DNA of 38,869 nt from assembly GCA_027035445.1 (NCBI GenBank), contig JALVUT010000181.1, positions 1 through 38,869 on the forward strand. The letters run 5' to 3'. A program made the translations under genes and the position numbers. Each line of letters starts with the position of its first letter. Within the stretch, counting starts at the first letter, position 1. This DNA is from Thermococcus sp. (lineage in GTDB: Archaea; Methanobacteriota_B; Thermococci; Thermococcales; Thermococcaceae). This document shows, one piece after another, positions 30,442 to 38,869 of this stretch. The notes beneath the pieces are model-generated. The model did not search any database and was not told where the DNA came from. It was given only the letters and a program-made list of their open reading frames with translations.

Positions 30442-31779
30442 ATGAAAAGGATGTTTGGATTGTTGTTGATCGGCCTTATGGCCTTTGCCGTAGTGGCCAG
30501 CGGATGTATAAGTGGTGGGGGGACCACAACCACCTCCTCTCCAACGGCCACAACGAGCAAAACAAGTACCACCCCGAAAGTCAGCAAGTTGACTTGGGTT
30601 TCGACCCAGCTCAATCCACCCGAAGAAAGGAGCTTTGTTATCAACACCCTGATATCCAACTTTAAAAAGGAAAGCGGTATTGATGTTGACTTTATCCCAC
30701 TGAGCTACACTGACCTTTCCACCCGTCTGGCAGCAGAGGAAAAAACCGGCAAAGTTACCATTGACCTGATAGGTGACCTTCATGGAGGTATGGATTACTA
30801 CGCCTCCCAGGGATGGCTTATGGACCTGAGCAAAATGCCAAAGCTGACGGGCAGGACGTTTATCTCAAGCTTTGAAAAATACGCTACGATTAACGGCAAA
30901 CAGGTGTACGTTCCCTGGATGAGTGCCACCTACGTCATGGTGATCAACAAGGAGGCATTCAACTACCTCCCCAGTGGCCTCACCAAGGAGGATGTCATAA
31001 AGGGAACGGACAAGTGGACCTACGATGCCCTACTCGCATGGGCCAAGAAGCTTAAAGAGGCCAAGGGGCAGCCCGAGCTTGGATTCCCGGCTGGACCAAA
31101 CGGACTGTTTGTCAGGTTCCTGCACGGCTACCTGTACCCGAGCTTCACGGGATACGAGGCCAAGGAGTTCAACAGCCCCCAGGCGATACAGATGTGGGAC
31201 TACCTCAAGAAGCTGTGGCAATACGTGAACCCGGCCTCAACAACGTGGGATGCAATGAGTGATCCGCTTTTGACGGGGCAGGTTCTCATTGCATGGGATC
31301 ATACGGCGAGGATTAAAAACGCCATAGAGACCAAACCGAACCAGTTCGTCGTCGTCCCCGTTCCGAGGGGACCGAAGGGGAGAGGGTTCATCGTCGTCCT
31401 TGCGGGACTTGCAATTCCAAAGAACGCTCCAAACCCGGAGGCGGCATGGAAGCTTATTGACTACCTCACGAAGCCGTCAACGCAGGTCGAGGTCATGAAG
31501 AACGTCGGATTCTTCCCGACGGTCAAGGAAGCAACAAACGAGATACCCAATGGCCCCCTCAAGATACTGGCCGAGGGGGTAACGGCTCAGTCATCAACCC
31601 CCGATGCCCTCATAGTCATGATACCCAACCTCGGGAGTAAGGGTGGCGAGTTTAAGAACATATACAAGGAGGCGTTTAAGAGGATAGTCCTTCAGGGAGA
31701 AGATCCTCAGAAGGTATTGAACGAACTTGGACCCCAGCTACTTGAGCTGTTCAAGGAGAAGGGAATCCCAGTACCATGA
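30442..31779 (+). CDS. ABC transporter sugar-binding lipoprotein (MalE-like)
   Basis: A 445-residue family 1 extracellular solute-binding protein. Residues 1-22 form a lipoprotein-type signal: K-R-M, a hydrophobic stretch, then V-A-S-G-C with Cys22 as the lipidation/cleavage site. Residues 23-48 are a Thr/Ser-rich linker, usual for Thermococcales lipoproteins. The mature part has the W-x-P-W-M/alpha-beta pattern of maltose-type binding proteins (V-P-W-M-S-A near 153-158). It is anchored outside the membrane and hands a sugar or glycoside to the permeases encoded 9 nt downstream. GGTGATG precedes the ATG, with a leader of about 44 nt. Confidence 0.9.
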   Translation: MKRMFGLLLIGLMAFAVVASGCISGGGTTTTSSPTATTSKTSTTPKVSKLTWVSTQLNPPEERSFVINTLISNFKKESGIDVDFIPLSYTDLSTRLAAEEKTGKVTIDLIGDLHGGMDYYASQGWLMDLSKMPKLTGRTFISSFEKYATINGKQVYVPWMSATYVMVINKEAFNYLPSGLTKEDVIKGTDKWTYDALLAWAKKLKEAKGQPELGFPAGPNGLFVRFLHGYLYPSFTGYEAKEFNSPQAIQMWDYLKKLWQYVNPASTTWDAMSDPLLTGQVLIAWDHTARIKNAIETKPNQFVVVPVPRGPKGRGFIVVLAGLAIPKNAPNPEAAWKLIDYLTKPSTQVEVMKNVGFFPTVKEATNEIPNGPLKILAEGVTAQSSTPDALIVMIPNLGSKGGEFKNIYKEAFKRIVLQGEDPQKVLNELGPQLLELFKEKGIPVP

Positions 31780-31788
31780 GGGAGGGCT

Positions 31789-32637
31789 ATGAGGTCTAAG
31801 TACCTTCCTTACCTTTTACTTTTACCTGCCGTGGCCTATCTCCTTTTTTTCATTGGATATCCCCTTATACAGGCTTTAAATCTTGCATTTTTCAGTAACG
31901 GTCATCTTTCAGCCGCGAACATCCACAGGGCCGTCGGTAACCCCACATTCCTAAGCGCTCTCAAGTATACGATTGCGCTCGGGGCGGTTATAATCCCTGT
32001 GCAGATAGTTTTGGCATTGGTCTTAGCCCTGATTATGATACGCACGTTCAAGGGCAAGGGGTTGGTTCTTTATGCACTTATAATTCCACTGACTATAAGC
32101 GACGTGGCGGGCGGCCTTATATGGTACACCATGCTGTCAGACGCGGGCTTCCTGAACAAACTGCTCCTCAACATCGGTATAATCAGTCAACCGATACACT
32201 TCTTCGGGTACCAGTACAGGGATATGGAGTTCCTCGCGATAGTCATGGAGGAGGTCTGGAGGGCAACGGCTATAGTCTTCGTCATAATCCTGGCAGGGCT
32301 GCAGATGATAAGCAAGGAGTACCTTGAGGCCGCGGACGTCTTCGGGGCCAGTTACTGGACGAAGATGAGGCGGATAGTCATTCCGATGCTAAAACCAAGC
32401 ATACAAAGCGCCCTGATAATCAGAACACTCTTTGCAATGCAGATCTTCGGTGCGGTGTGGATGCTGGCGGGTAGGGATATACCCGTCCTTGCCGGGGAAG
32501 GGTTCTACCAGCTGACGTTTATCAAGGACTATGGTGTGGCGGCCATTTACGCCCTAACGATTGCAGCACTTTCAATAGTCCTGGGGGCCCTTTACGTTAA
32601 GTTCCTCAAGGCCGAGTATCTGGAGGTAAGAACATGA
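31789..32637 (+). CDS. ABC sugar transporter permease, MalF-like
   Basis: A 282-residue permease with six predicted membrane helices. The cytoplasmic coupling loop E-Y-L-E-A-A-D-V-F-G-A (about 178-188), followed by I-P-M-L-K-P, is the EAA motif that docks on the MalK-type ATPase. It is shorter than bacterial MalF, lacking the large periplasmic insert, as is usual in archaea. It ends in a 4-nt ATGA overlap with the second permease gene. Confidence 0.92.
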   Translation: MRSKYLPYLLLLPAVAYLLFFIGYPLIQALNLAFFSNGHLSAANIHRAVGNPTFLSALKYTIALGAVIIPVQIVLALVLALIMIRTFKGKGLVLYALIIPLTISDVAGGLIWYTMLSDAGFLNKLLLNIGIISQPIHFFGYQYRDMEFLAIVMEEVWRATAIVFVIILAGLQMISKEYLEAADVFGASYWTKMRRIVIPMLKPSIQSALIIRTLFAMQIFGAVWMLAGRDIPVLAGEGFYQLTFIKDYGVAAIYALTIAALSIVLGALYVKFLKAEYLEVRT

Positions 32638-33467
32638 ACGATAGGACAAAATTCCTCATCAAGAAAATCGCCCTCTACACTTTTATCTTTACCATAGTCG
32701 TCTGGATAGTCGTTCCGATAATAGTCTCCATGCTGTACGCTTTCTCATCGAAGCTCGATTACTATAACATGCACAGGGTTGTGCCAATACACTACACGAC
32801 CGAATGGGTGAAGACGATCCTGTTTACGTTGGGGGCCTGGCAGGGCATAAAGAACAGCATAGCGGTAGCAACCATGACGATACTCATAAGCTTCTCTCTA
32901 GGTATACCCGCAGGGTACTCCATAGCGAAGTTCATCTTTCCTGGAAGGGATACGGTGAAACTCTCTATAATTGCCCTGAGAATGTTCCCGATCCCAGTTA
33001 TGGCGATACCGCTGGTAGTTTTGTACATACGACTCCACCTGATAGATACCCTCTTTGGAGTCGCACTTGCTCACACGGCAATGGCTCTGCCGTTTGTGGT
33101 CCTCATAACCTCCAGTATATTTGCGGGGGTTTCCAAGGAACTTGAAGAGGCCGCTATGGTGTTCGGACTCGACCGCTTCCGCTCTTTCCTCAAGATAACA
33201 CTGCCCTTAGCCCTGCCAGGACTGGCGGCGGCTGCAATGTTTACATTCGTGATGTCGTGGAATGAGGTGTTTATAGCATCAATACTAACACTGAGGAACA
33301 GAACGCTTCCGGCACAGATACTCTCTATAATGGCCGGAGCCAGCGGGGGAGCAGCACCGCCATACTACAAATTCGCGGCTGCGTTCATCATGACTCTGCC
33401 AGCGATGTTCTTCATATTCTTTGCAAGGAAATATCTGGTCACGATGTGGGGTGTAACCCTCAAGTGA
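32634..33467 (+). CDS. ABC sugar transporter permease, MalG-like
   Basis: A 277-residue second permease with six predicted helices. The EAA loop reads K-E-L-E-E-A-A-M-V-F-G-L-D (about 179-191) followed by I-T-L-P-L-A-L-P-G-L. It pairs with the MalF-like subunit to form the membrane pore. Translationally coupled to it, and followed 9 nt later by the ATPase gene. Confidence 0.92.
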   Translation: MNDRTKFLIKKIALYTFIFTIVVWIVVPIIVSMLYAFSSKLDYYNMHRVVPIHYTTEWVKTILFTLGAWQGIKNSIAVATMTILISFSLGIPAGYSIAKFIFPGRDTVKLSIIALRMFPIPVMAIPLVVLYIRLHLIDTLFGVALAHTAMALPFVVLITSSIFAGVSKELEEAAMVFGLDRFRSFLKITLPLALPGLAAAAMFTFVMSWNEVFIASILTLRNRTLPAQILSIMAGASGGAAPPYYKFAAAFIMTLPAMFFIFFARKYLVTMWGVTLK

Positions 33468-33476
33468 GGTGTTCAT

Positions 33477-34589
33477 ATGGTTGAGGTTAGACTTGAAAAT
33501 CTCAAGAAGTATTTCGACAACGGAAGGGTAAAAGCCGTTGATGAGCTCAGCCTGACGATTAAGGATGGAGAGTTCCTCGTTCTCCTTGGACCGAGCGGCT
33601 GCGGAAAGACAACAACGTTGAGGATGATCTCCGGCTTGGAGACCCCCTCTGATGGGAGGATATACTTCGGCGACAGAGACGTCACCTACCTGCCCCCCAA
33701 GGACCGGAACATTTCGATGGTCTTCCAGAGCTATGCCGTGTGGCCGCATATGAAGGTCTATGAGAACATAGCCTTTCCTCTAAAGGTAAAGAAGTACCCT
33801 GAGAACGAGATCAAGGAGAGGGTTAAGTGGGCAGCTGAGCTCCTCCAGATCGGTGAACTTCTTGACAGGTATCCGGCCCAGCTCAGTGGCGGTCAGAGAC
33901 AGCGCGTGGCGGTTGCGAGGGCCGTTGTCGTGGAACCGGAGGTTCTGCTCATGGATGAGCCGCTGAGCAACCTTGACGCAAAGCTCAGGGTTACCATGAG
34001 GGCAGAGATAAAGAAGCTTCAGACAAAGCTCAACGTCACAACCGTCTACGTTACCCATGATCAGGTTGAGGCCATGACAATGGGTGATAGAATCGCCGTT
34101 ATGAGTAAGGGGCATCTGCTACAGATCGGCCCCCCCACGGAGGTCTATCTAAAACCAAACTCCATATTCGTGGCCACGTTCATTGGATCACCTGAGATGA
34201 ACATGGTGGAGGCCAGCGTCAAGGAAACTGAAACAGGAATTGCCCTTGAGGGAGAAGGGTTCAGTATCTCCCTTCCATCCGGTCTTGGGGAACTACTGGA
34301 GGGGTATGTTGATAAGACCGTCACGCTTGGAATCCGGCCGGAGCACATGACGGTAAAGGGTGTCTCAACCCTCGAACACGTGACCAGAGCGGCGGAAATG
34401 GAGGGGGTTGTCGACTTCGTTGAGGCCCTGGGAACAGATACCATCGTCCATGCGAAGGTCGGCGACTCAATAATCAAGATAAAGCTTCCGGGCCACATAC
34501 CCCTCCCCATAGGAGAAAAAATTAAAATAGAGGTCGACCTTGACAATATCCATGTATTTGATAGGACCACCGAAAAAGCAATAATTTGA
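33477..34589 (+). CDS. ABC sugar transporter ATPase, MalK/UgpC-type
   Basis: A 370-residue ATPase. Walker A G-P-S-G-C-G-K-T-T is at 38-46, Q-loop Q84, signature L-S-G-G-Q at 136-140, Walker B V-L-L-M-D-E at 156-161 and the switch His at 194. Residues about 235-370 form the C-terminal OB/TOBE regulatory domain of the CUT1 group. It energises the adjacent permeases. In Thermococcales the C-terminal domain can also communicate with TrmB-family regulators, and such a gene follows 9 nt later. It may also serve the trehalose/maltose transporter if that locus lacks its own malK. Confidence 0.93.
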   Translation: MVEVRLENLKKYFDNGRVKAVDELSLTIKDGEFLVLLGPSGCGKTTTLRMISGLETPSDGRIYFGDRDVTYLPPKDRNISMVFQSYAVWPHMKVYENIAFPLKVKKYPENEIKERVKWAAELLQIGELLDRYPAQLSGGQRQRVAVARAVVVEPEVLLMDEPLSNLDAKLRVTMRAEIKKLQTKLNVTTVYVTHDQVEAMTMGDRIAVMSKGHLLQIGPPTEVYLKPNSIFVATFIGSPEMNMVEASVKETETGIALEGEGFSISLPSGLGELLEGYVDKTVTLGIRPEHMTVKGVSTLEHVTRAAEMEGVVDFVEALGTDTIVHAKVGDSIIKIKLPGHIPLPIGEKIKIEVDLDNIHVFDRTTEKAII

Positions 34590-34598
34590 GGAGTGCCT

Positions 34599-35615
34599 AT
34601 GGAAGGAAGGGAGATAGAGGCTAGGTTGAAGGAATTCGGCCTTAACGAGTACGAGGTCAGAGCATACCTTACCCTGATAAAAAGTGGGCCCCTAACCGCT
34701 GGCGAGCTTGCGACCCTCTCAAAAGTCCCCCAACCCAGGATATACGATGTTATCCGGACGCTGATGGCAAAGGGGTTTATCATCACAAGCCAGGGCAGGC
34801 CCAAACGGGTTATCCCACTGAGTCCGGATCTGGTAATGGATGCACTAAAGAAGCGCTACGATGAGAGGATCAAGGAGATCAAGGCAGCCCTAGAGAAGAT
34901 GTACACCCCACGGGAAGAAATTGGCAGTGTAACCGTTGTTAAGAGCAGGATAACGTTTGAAGAGCATGTGAGGAGATCCGTTGAAGGGGCCCAATTTCGC
35001 CTGAGTGTAGCGGTTCCCTATGAGTTCCTCAAAAAGATCAAAAGCCAGTTGAAGGCCAAGAAGGAGAAACATGTTCGGATAAACCTTTTTGTATACGGGG
35101 AGGGTAGGGTCCCGCCTATCGCCAGTGAGGTGAAGATGAGGGAGGTTCCTGATCCGATAATAATCATTCAGGACAGGGAGAGTGGAATATACCTTCCCTA
35201 CGAGGCATTAACATCGAGTAGCTCCCTCCTTGGCTACGGCCTCGTCATACGGGACAACCACCTCCTTTTTATGCTGGATCGCTACTTCTATCAAGCCCTC
35301 TGGCCGACGGGAAAGACCGTTTATAAGGAGGAGAGAAAGCTTCGGATTCCCGAGGAGTACATCCACATAAGGGAGCTGGTTGAGGATCTGAAAACCTTCA
35401 ACCTGGTGGGTGCGAAGATTGAGGTTCTTGGACGCTTCGTTCGCTCAAAGGAACCCGTCCATATTACAGGGAAAATAAAAGACTTCTTTGAGGACGACAG
35501 CAAGGTAATCTCCAACGTAACAGTGGAGACTGAGGACGGGGAACGCTATGTTGTTGGTGGGTGGAACGCCTCTCTGGAGGACATCGAAGCCGAGAGGCTG
35601 ATCCTTCTGGGATAA
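34599..35615 (+). CDS. TrmB-family transcriptional regulator (paralogue within transporter operon)
   Basis: A 338-residue TrmB-like protein. Residues 1-75 form the winged helix (F-G-L-N-E-Y-E-V-R-A-Y-L-T-L, then G-E-L-A-T-L-S-K-V-P-Q-P-R-I-Y-D-V-I-R-T-L as HTH). A helical linker spans about 80-105. Residues 110-250 form a PLD-like effector domain, and 255-338 the C-terminal beta domain that completes the sugar site in TrmB. The ATG at 34599 follows GAGGAG. Located inside the sugar transporter operon, it most likely senses the imported sugar or glycoside. It is the best candidate to bind the AACCA-N7-TGGTT repeats at 28222 and 30338. It is clearly a different protein from the TrmB at 37159. 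Confidence 0.87.
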   Translation: MEGREIEARLKEFGLNEYEVRAYLTLIKSGPLTAGELATLSKVPQPRIYDVIRTLMAKGFIITSQGRPKRVIPLSPDLVMDALKKRYDERIKEIKAALEKMYTPREEIGSVTVVKSRITFEEHVRRSVEGAQFRLSVAVPYEFLKKIKSQLKAKKEKHVRINLFVYGEGRVPPIASEVKMREVPDPIIIIQDRESGIYLPYEALTSSSSLLGYGLVIRDNHLLFMLDRYFYQALWPTGKTVYKEERKLRIPEEYIHIRELVEDLKTFNLVGAKIEVLGRFVRSKEPVHITGKIKDFFEDDSKVISNVTVETEDGERYVVGGWNASLEDIEAERLILLG

Positions 35616-35637
35616 GAGTTTACCTGTGGGGATGCAC

Positions 35638-36948
35638 ATGGATGTAAGGGAAACCATCACTGCACTTATGCGGGAGGCGATAAAGAGTGCGGATCCCGAC
35701 CGGGCCGTGAGGAACGCTCTGCATATTGATGACAACCGCCTAAAGGTTTTTGAGATGGAGCTTGAATTGCGGGGCAGGGTTTACCTCCTGGCCCTCGGCA
35801 AGGCTGCCTGTGCCATGGCCCGGGCCGCGGTAGATATCCTTGGCGACGCAATAAGGGAAGGTGTCGTCGTCACGAAGTACGGCTATGCCGAGAACTGCCT
35901 CTCTGATGGGCGAATCCGTATTATCGAGGCAGGACACCCCGTGCCGGATAAAAATTCTCTCCTCGCTGGAAAACTCGGTCGAGAACTGGCGGAGAAGGTC
36001 GGGAAAGATGACCTCCTCATAGTTCTCATCTCCGGCGGTGGTAGTTCCCTGTTCCTCCTGCCTGAGGAGGGGATAACCCTTGAGGACAAGATAAGAACTA
36101 ACGAGCTCCTCCTCAGGAGCGGGGCCAAGATATGGGAAGTGAACACTGTCAGGAAGCACATCTCTGCGGTGAAGGGCGGCAAGCTTGCAAAGCGCGTGAA
36201 GGGAACGGTCATTAGTCTGATCCTTTCTGATGTTGTCGGTGACAGGCTTGAGGCAATAGCCTCGGGTCCAACTGTTAGGGATCCCACCACGTTTCAAGAT
36301 GCCTACAGGATTCTCAGGCTCTATGGAGTATGGGAGAAGGTGCCTGAGAGCGTTAAAGTCCACATAGAGCGCGGTTTTAGAGGGGAAGTGGAGGAGACGC
36401 TGAAGGAAGACCTCCCGAACGTCCACAACTTCATCGTGGGGAGCGGGACGATGGCCTGCGAGGCGGCGGAGAGGAAAGCGGAAGGACTGGGGTACAACGC
36501 GGTGGTACTCACCACCACCTTGGAGGGCGAGGCCAGGGAGGTGGCTGTTGCTATTGGTTCAATCATCGAGGAGATATCGCGGAACAACCGACCGCTGAAG
36601 AAGCCCGCCGTCCTGATAGCCGGTGGTGAATGGACGGTTACCGTGGGAGAAGGGACGGGTCTTGGGGGTCCAAACCAGGAGTTCGCTCTGAGCATCGCCC
36701 GGAAGATAGCGGGTCTCAACGCGGTGGTTCTCGCCGTTGACACGGATGGCACCGATGGGCCGACCGACGCCGCCGGAGGGATAGTTGACGGGAGAACGAT
36801 GAGTCTGCTCAAGGAGGACGGAATCGATATCGAAGAAGCCCTCAGAAGGCACGACGCCTACCACGCCCTTGAGAGGGTTGGGGCCCTCTTCAGGACGGGG
36901 CCGACGGGGACGAACGTGAACTCGCTGGTAATCGCGCTCGTTCCCTAA
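35638..36948 (+). CDS. Glycerate 2-kinase (DUF4147/MOFRL type)
   Basis: A 436-residue class II glycerate kinase. The N-terminal glycerate kinase domain (about 1-240) has L-A-L-G-K-A-A-C-A-M near 46-55, G-H-P-V-P-D near 99-104 and S-G-G-G-S-S-L near 132-138. The C-terminal MOFRL domain has G-G-E-W-T-V-T-V, G-G-P-N-Q-E and D-T-D-G-T-D-G-P-T-D-A-A-G-G. Archaeal members phosphorylate D-glycerate at position 2 with ATP, giving 2-phosphoglycerate for glycolysis. The ATG at 35638 follows GGGGAT; the gene is 22 nt after the TrmB-like gene and ends the six-gene operon. Its presence with a glycoside transporter is the strongest hint that the imported compound contains glycerate. Confidence 0.92.
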   Translation: MDVRETITALMREAIKSADPDRAVRNALHIDDNRLKVFEMELELRGRVYLLALGKAACAMARAAVDILGDAIREGVVVTKYGYAENCLSDGRIRIIEAGHPVPDKNSLLAGKLGRELAEKVGKDDLLIVLISGGGSSLFLLPEEGITLEDKIRTNELLLRSGAKIWEVNTVRKHISAVKGGKLAKRVKGTVISLILSDVVGDRLEAIASGPTVRDPTTFQDAYRILRLYGVWEKVPESVKVHIERGFRGEVEETLKEDLPNVHNFIVGSGTMACEAAERKAEGLGYNAVVLTTTLEGEAREVAVAIGSIIEEISRNNRPLKKPAVLIAGGEWTVTVGEGTGLGGPNQEFALSIARKIAGLNAVVLAVDTDGTDGPTDAAGGIVDGRTMSLLKEDGIDIEEALRRHDAYHALERVGALFRTGPTGTNVNSLVIALVP

Positions 36949-37158
36949 TATTCACGACTGCAATGCTCTGGCAGGTGCCTTTGAGTGGGATCAGGCTCCT
37001 ATCCATGAGGTGCCTGCGATGCGAGTGGTCATTAGACTAAAGACTGAGGAGGCGAAGATAGTCCCATACCCTCTTTGAGAGGCGCCTTGAAGGGTACCTG
37101 TCCAGAATTCCCCCGTGTACAGAGAAGGGCCTCCAACCGCGGCGTTATGCTTGGGGGT
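36949..37158. other. Spacer with possible decayed coding sequence
   Basis: No intact gene. On the plus strand an open frame with no start (stop at about 37076-37078) reads like protein: A-G-A-F-E-W-D-Q-A-P-I-H-E, then M-R-V-V-I-R-L-K-T-E-E-A-K. One base shift later another stretch continues as F-E-R-R-L-E-G-Y-L-S-R up to the trmB end. This could be an eroded gene fragment; the parent family is not recognised. No terminator or repeat is evident. Confidence 0.3.
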
Positions 37159-38187
37159 CTATCCCCGAACTCTGCCCAGACTGAGCTTTATATCCATTGC
37201 CTCGTAGTCCTCGAGAACCGCGAACATCCCCCCGGTGGTCAGCACCCCCTTCTCCGTCTCTATCAGGATATTGTTTATTGCTTCATTAAGGGAGAGCGTA
37301 TATCCAACGACCGGTCCCCACAGCCTTTCGATCTCCCCGGTCTTGATGTTCCGTCCAATGATCTCAGCGTTAATCGGTGCCTCGTTGAGGTGTCTTTTAA
37401 CGAAGTCTGCGGCGTGGAACATGGCGAAGAACCTTATCTCACTGGGGTTGCTTAGGTTCTCCTCTTCAAGCTTTGACTCTTTGAATATTTCCATTATCAG
37501 ACTGTACTGGGAGAATATAACCTCTGGATATGTCGCTTTAAAGCTCGGTGGCATCTCTGGCATGAAGCTGATGTTCTGAATGTTGATTACCTCCCTGCCA
37601 TCGACCATCCCTACGAGGTGGTTGAACTTATAAAAATACCTCACAAAGAAATTCCCGGCTTCCAGCTTTAGCCCGTCACTGTGGATTTTGTCCGTGTAGA
37701 TGGAAACAGTTATCCCCCTTCCAAGGGCCTCGTTCAGGTCTTCCACTATCCCCTTAAAGAACTCCCCCGGGGTCACAACCACAATCTCGTTCTTGGCCGA
37801 ACCGATGGACTCCCTGAACATCTCCAGAGCTTCTCGAAGATCTTGGCTTCTCCATATTCCTGGTCTCTGCTCTTCCGTTTTAGCTCTTTTGACCTCCTCC
37901 TCCAGCTTTCTCAGGAGCATATCCAGACCACGCCTGAACCGGAAAAATGCTATCCTCGGTGAATACGCAGCGTAAACCTTGGGCGCCCCTTTGATCTCCG
38001 TGACAAATCCCCTCCCCTTTAATGAGGAGATGGTATCGTAGACCCTGTTGTACGGAACCCCGCTTCTGGAGGATATTTCTTTGGCTGTGCTGGGTCCATA
38101 AACCAGGAGGGTCCAGTATACCAGTATCTCATACTTTGTAAACCCTATCTCGTTCAGGGCATGTGCTATATCGGCCGCTATCTTCAT
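37159..38187 (-). CDS. trmB: Trehalose/maltose regulator TrmB
   Basis: A 342-residue protein that matches my memory of Thermococcus litoralis TrmB along most of its length. The HTH region ([20 protein letters not shown] and [13 protein letters not shown]) is nearly invariant. The effector domain keeps [18 protein letters not shown] and the C-terminal G-G-M-F-A-V-x-E-D-Y-E. TrmB represses the trehalose/maltose ABC transporter genes and responds to maltose, trehalose, sucrose and maltodextrins. The ATG at 38187 follows GGTGAG. The C-terminus has a few additional residues (R-V-R-G). It directly follows treT, as in the known mal-treT-trmB clusters, but the expected malK is absent downstream. Confidence 0.9.
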   Translation of the reverse strand: MKIAADIAHALNEIGFTKYEILVYWTLLVYGPSTAKEISSRSGVPYNRVYDTISSLKGRGFVTEIKGAPKVYAAYSPRIAFFRFRRGLDMLLRKLEEEVKRAKTEEQRPGIWRSQDLREALEMFRESIGSAKNEIVVVTPGEFFKGIVEDLNEALGRGITVSIYTDKIHSDGLKLEAGNFFVRYFYKFNHLVGMVDGREVINIQNISFMPEMPPSFKATYPEVIFSQYSLIMEIFKESKLEEENLSNPSEIRFFAMFHAADFVKRHLNEAPINAEIIGRNIKTGEIERLWGPVVGYTLSLNEAINNILIETEKGVLTTGGMFAVLEDYEAMDIKLSLGRVRG

Positions 38188-38243
38188 ATATCTCACCTTC
38201 AAAATAAATATTAAATCTTGGGCGGGCACCTGTCCGCACTATG

Positions 38244-38869
38244 CTAGCGGATACCCCTTAAAAGGTCGATGTATCTCTCGAGGTGTTTTGTTATGATGAA
38301 GTTTTCTTTAACTCTCTCCCTTGCCCTTGCACCTATCTTCCGTCCAAGTTCTGGGTGTTTAAGTAGTTGCGTTGCCTTTTTGGCCGCTTCATCCGTGTTT
38401 CTAACGAGGAATCCCGTTTCACCGTTCACTATCTGAAGTTTTATACCTCCAACTGCCCTCCCAATAACGGGCCTTTCCTTCCACATGGCCTCGGTAACGG
38501 TCAGCCCAAAACCTTCCCTCAGGGACATCTGCAGGATCACATCGCTGGCCCTCTGGAATGCGTTTACTTCCCTTGCATGCACCCCATTCAAGTTCGTTAG
38601 AACCTTAACATCGTAGTCCTCGCCTATCTTCCTAAGTGTCTTCTCGAAATAGACCCAGCCTTCGGGGTCGTCGTGGGCCATAACCCCAACCAGCAGCAGT
38701 TGAACGTCTGGAATTTTCCCCTTGACCTTTCTGTATACGTCGATAGCATCAAAAACTCCCTTCCATGGATCAAAGCGTGCAACCTGGGTGATGATGGGTT
38801 TCTCTGGATCCACGTCAAACCTTTCAAGGACTCTAAGCACCTCACCCTCCTTGAGTTCCATGTTCTTTT
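38244..38869 (-). CDS. treT: Trehalose synthase TreT (partial, C-terminal half)
   Basis: The frame stays open to the window edge, so the N-terminal half lies beyond 38869. The visible 208 codons are the C-terminal Rossmann domain of a GT4 (GT-B) enzyme: Q-V-A-R-F-D-P-W-K-G, G-V-M-A-H-D-D-P-E-G-W, Q-M-S-L-R-E-G-F-G-L-T-V-T-E-A-M-W, G-R-A-V-G-G-I. The E-G-F-G-L-x-x-x-E pattern is the nucleotide-sugar site. TreT reversibly makes trehalose from ADP- or UDP-glucose and glucose; in Thermococcales it mainly degrades imported trehalose. It lies 56 nt upstream of trmB on the same strand, consistent with one transcript. Confidence 0.92.
   Translation of the reverse strand, partial: KNMELKEGEVLRVLERFDVDPEKPIITQVARFDPWKGVFDAIDVYRKVKGKIPDVQLLLVGVMAHDDPEGWVYFEKTLRKIGEDYDVKVLTNLNGVHAREVNAFQRASDVILQMSLREGFGLTVTEAMWKERPVIGRAVGGIKLQIVNGETGFLVRNTDEAAKKATQLLKHPELGRKIGARARERVKENFIITKHLERYIDLLRGIR

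Overview
The window is chromosomal DNA from a hyperthermophilic euryarchaeon of the order Thermococcales, most likely Thermococcus. The signs are archaeal TATA/BRE promoters, GGTG/GGAGG ribosome sites with many GTG and TTG starts, and a characteristic gene set: archaeal histone, TFB, H/ACA protein Gar1, KEOPS subunit Cgi121, ribosomal protein S17e, form III RuBisCO, the heat-shock regulator Phr, TrmB and TreT, and both enzymes of di-myo-inositol phosphate (DIP) synthesis. The order pyrF - ino1/DIPP synthase - inositol kinase - gar1 - tfb - histone - rbcL - phr matches what I remember of Thermococcus kodakarensis around its RuBisCO locus; this is memory, not a search. I see no rRNA, tRNA, CRISPR array or intact insertion sequence.

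Layout. 1-3.1 kb: an MFS permease, an aminotransferase and cgi121, all on the minus strand. 3.2-5.9 kb: a plus-strand division/segregation block with a small ribbon-helix-helix (RHH) protein, FtsZ, a ParA/SegA ATPase and a second basic RHH protein that resembles SegB. 5.9-8.1 kb: a tight minus-strand operon of a winged-helix regulator, pyrF, an MCT-1-like PUA protein and FAD synthase. 8.3-10.8 kb: the DIP operon. 10.9-15.8 kb: Dph6, an ABC-2 type transporter pair, an Mth938-like protein, a Nudix hydrolase and a PfkB kinase that is probably myo-inositol kinase. 15.9-17.7 kb: gar1-tfb-phosphodiesterase. 17.7-20.9 kb: histone, RuBisCO, a decayed thymidine kinase and phr. 21-21.8 kb: S17e and a DUF371 protein.

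21.8-36.9 kb is an accessory carbohydrate island. A minus-strand operon (L-fucose isomerase-like protein, GH63/amylo-glucosidase-like hydrolase, GH130 phosphorylase) diverges from a fructokinase-like PfkB gene. A GT2/GT81-like glycosyltransferase diverges from two Gfo/Idh/MocA oxidoreductases. A six-gene operon follows: sugar-binding lipoprotein, two permeases, MalK-type ATPase, TrmB-like regulator and glycerate 2-kinase. Two copies of one inverted repeat (AACCA-N7-TGGTT) sit 15-16 nt upstream of the TATA boxes of the oxidoreductase and transporter operons, which points to one local regulator. My working hypothesis is a system for uptake and breakdown of a glycoside of glycerate, such as the compatible solutes mannosylglycerate or glucosylglycerate, with sugar going to fructose 6-phosphate and glycerate to 2-phosphoglycerate.

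The right edge holds trmB and the C-terminal half of treT from a trehalose/maltose locus, with a short stretch of possibly decayed coding sequence between trmB and the glycerate kinase.
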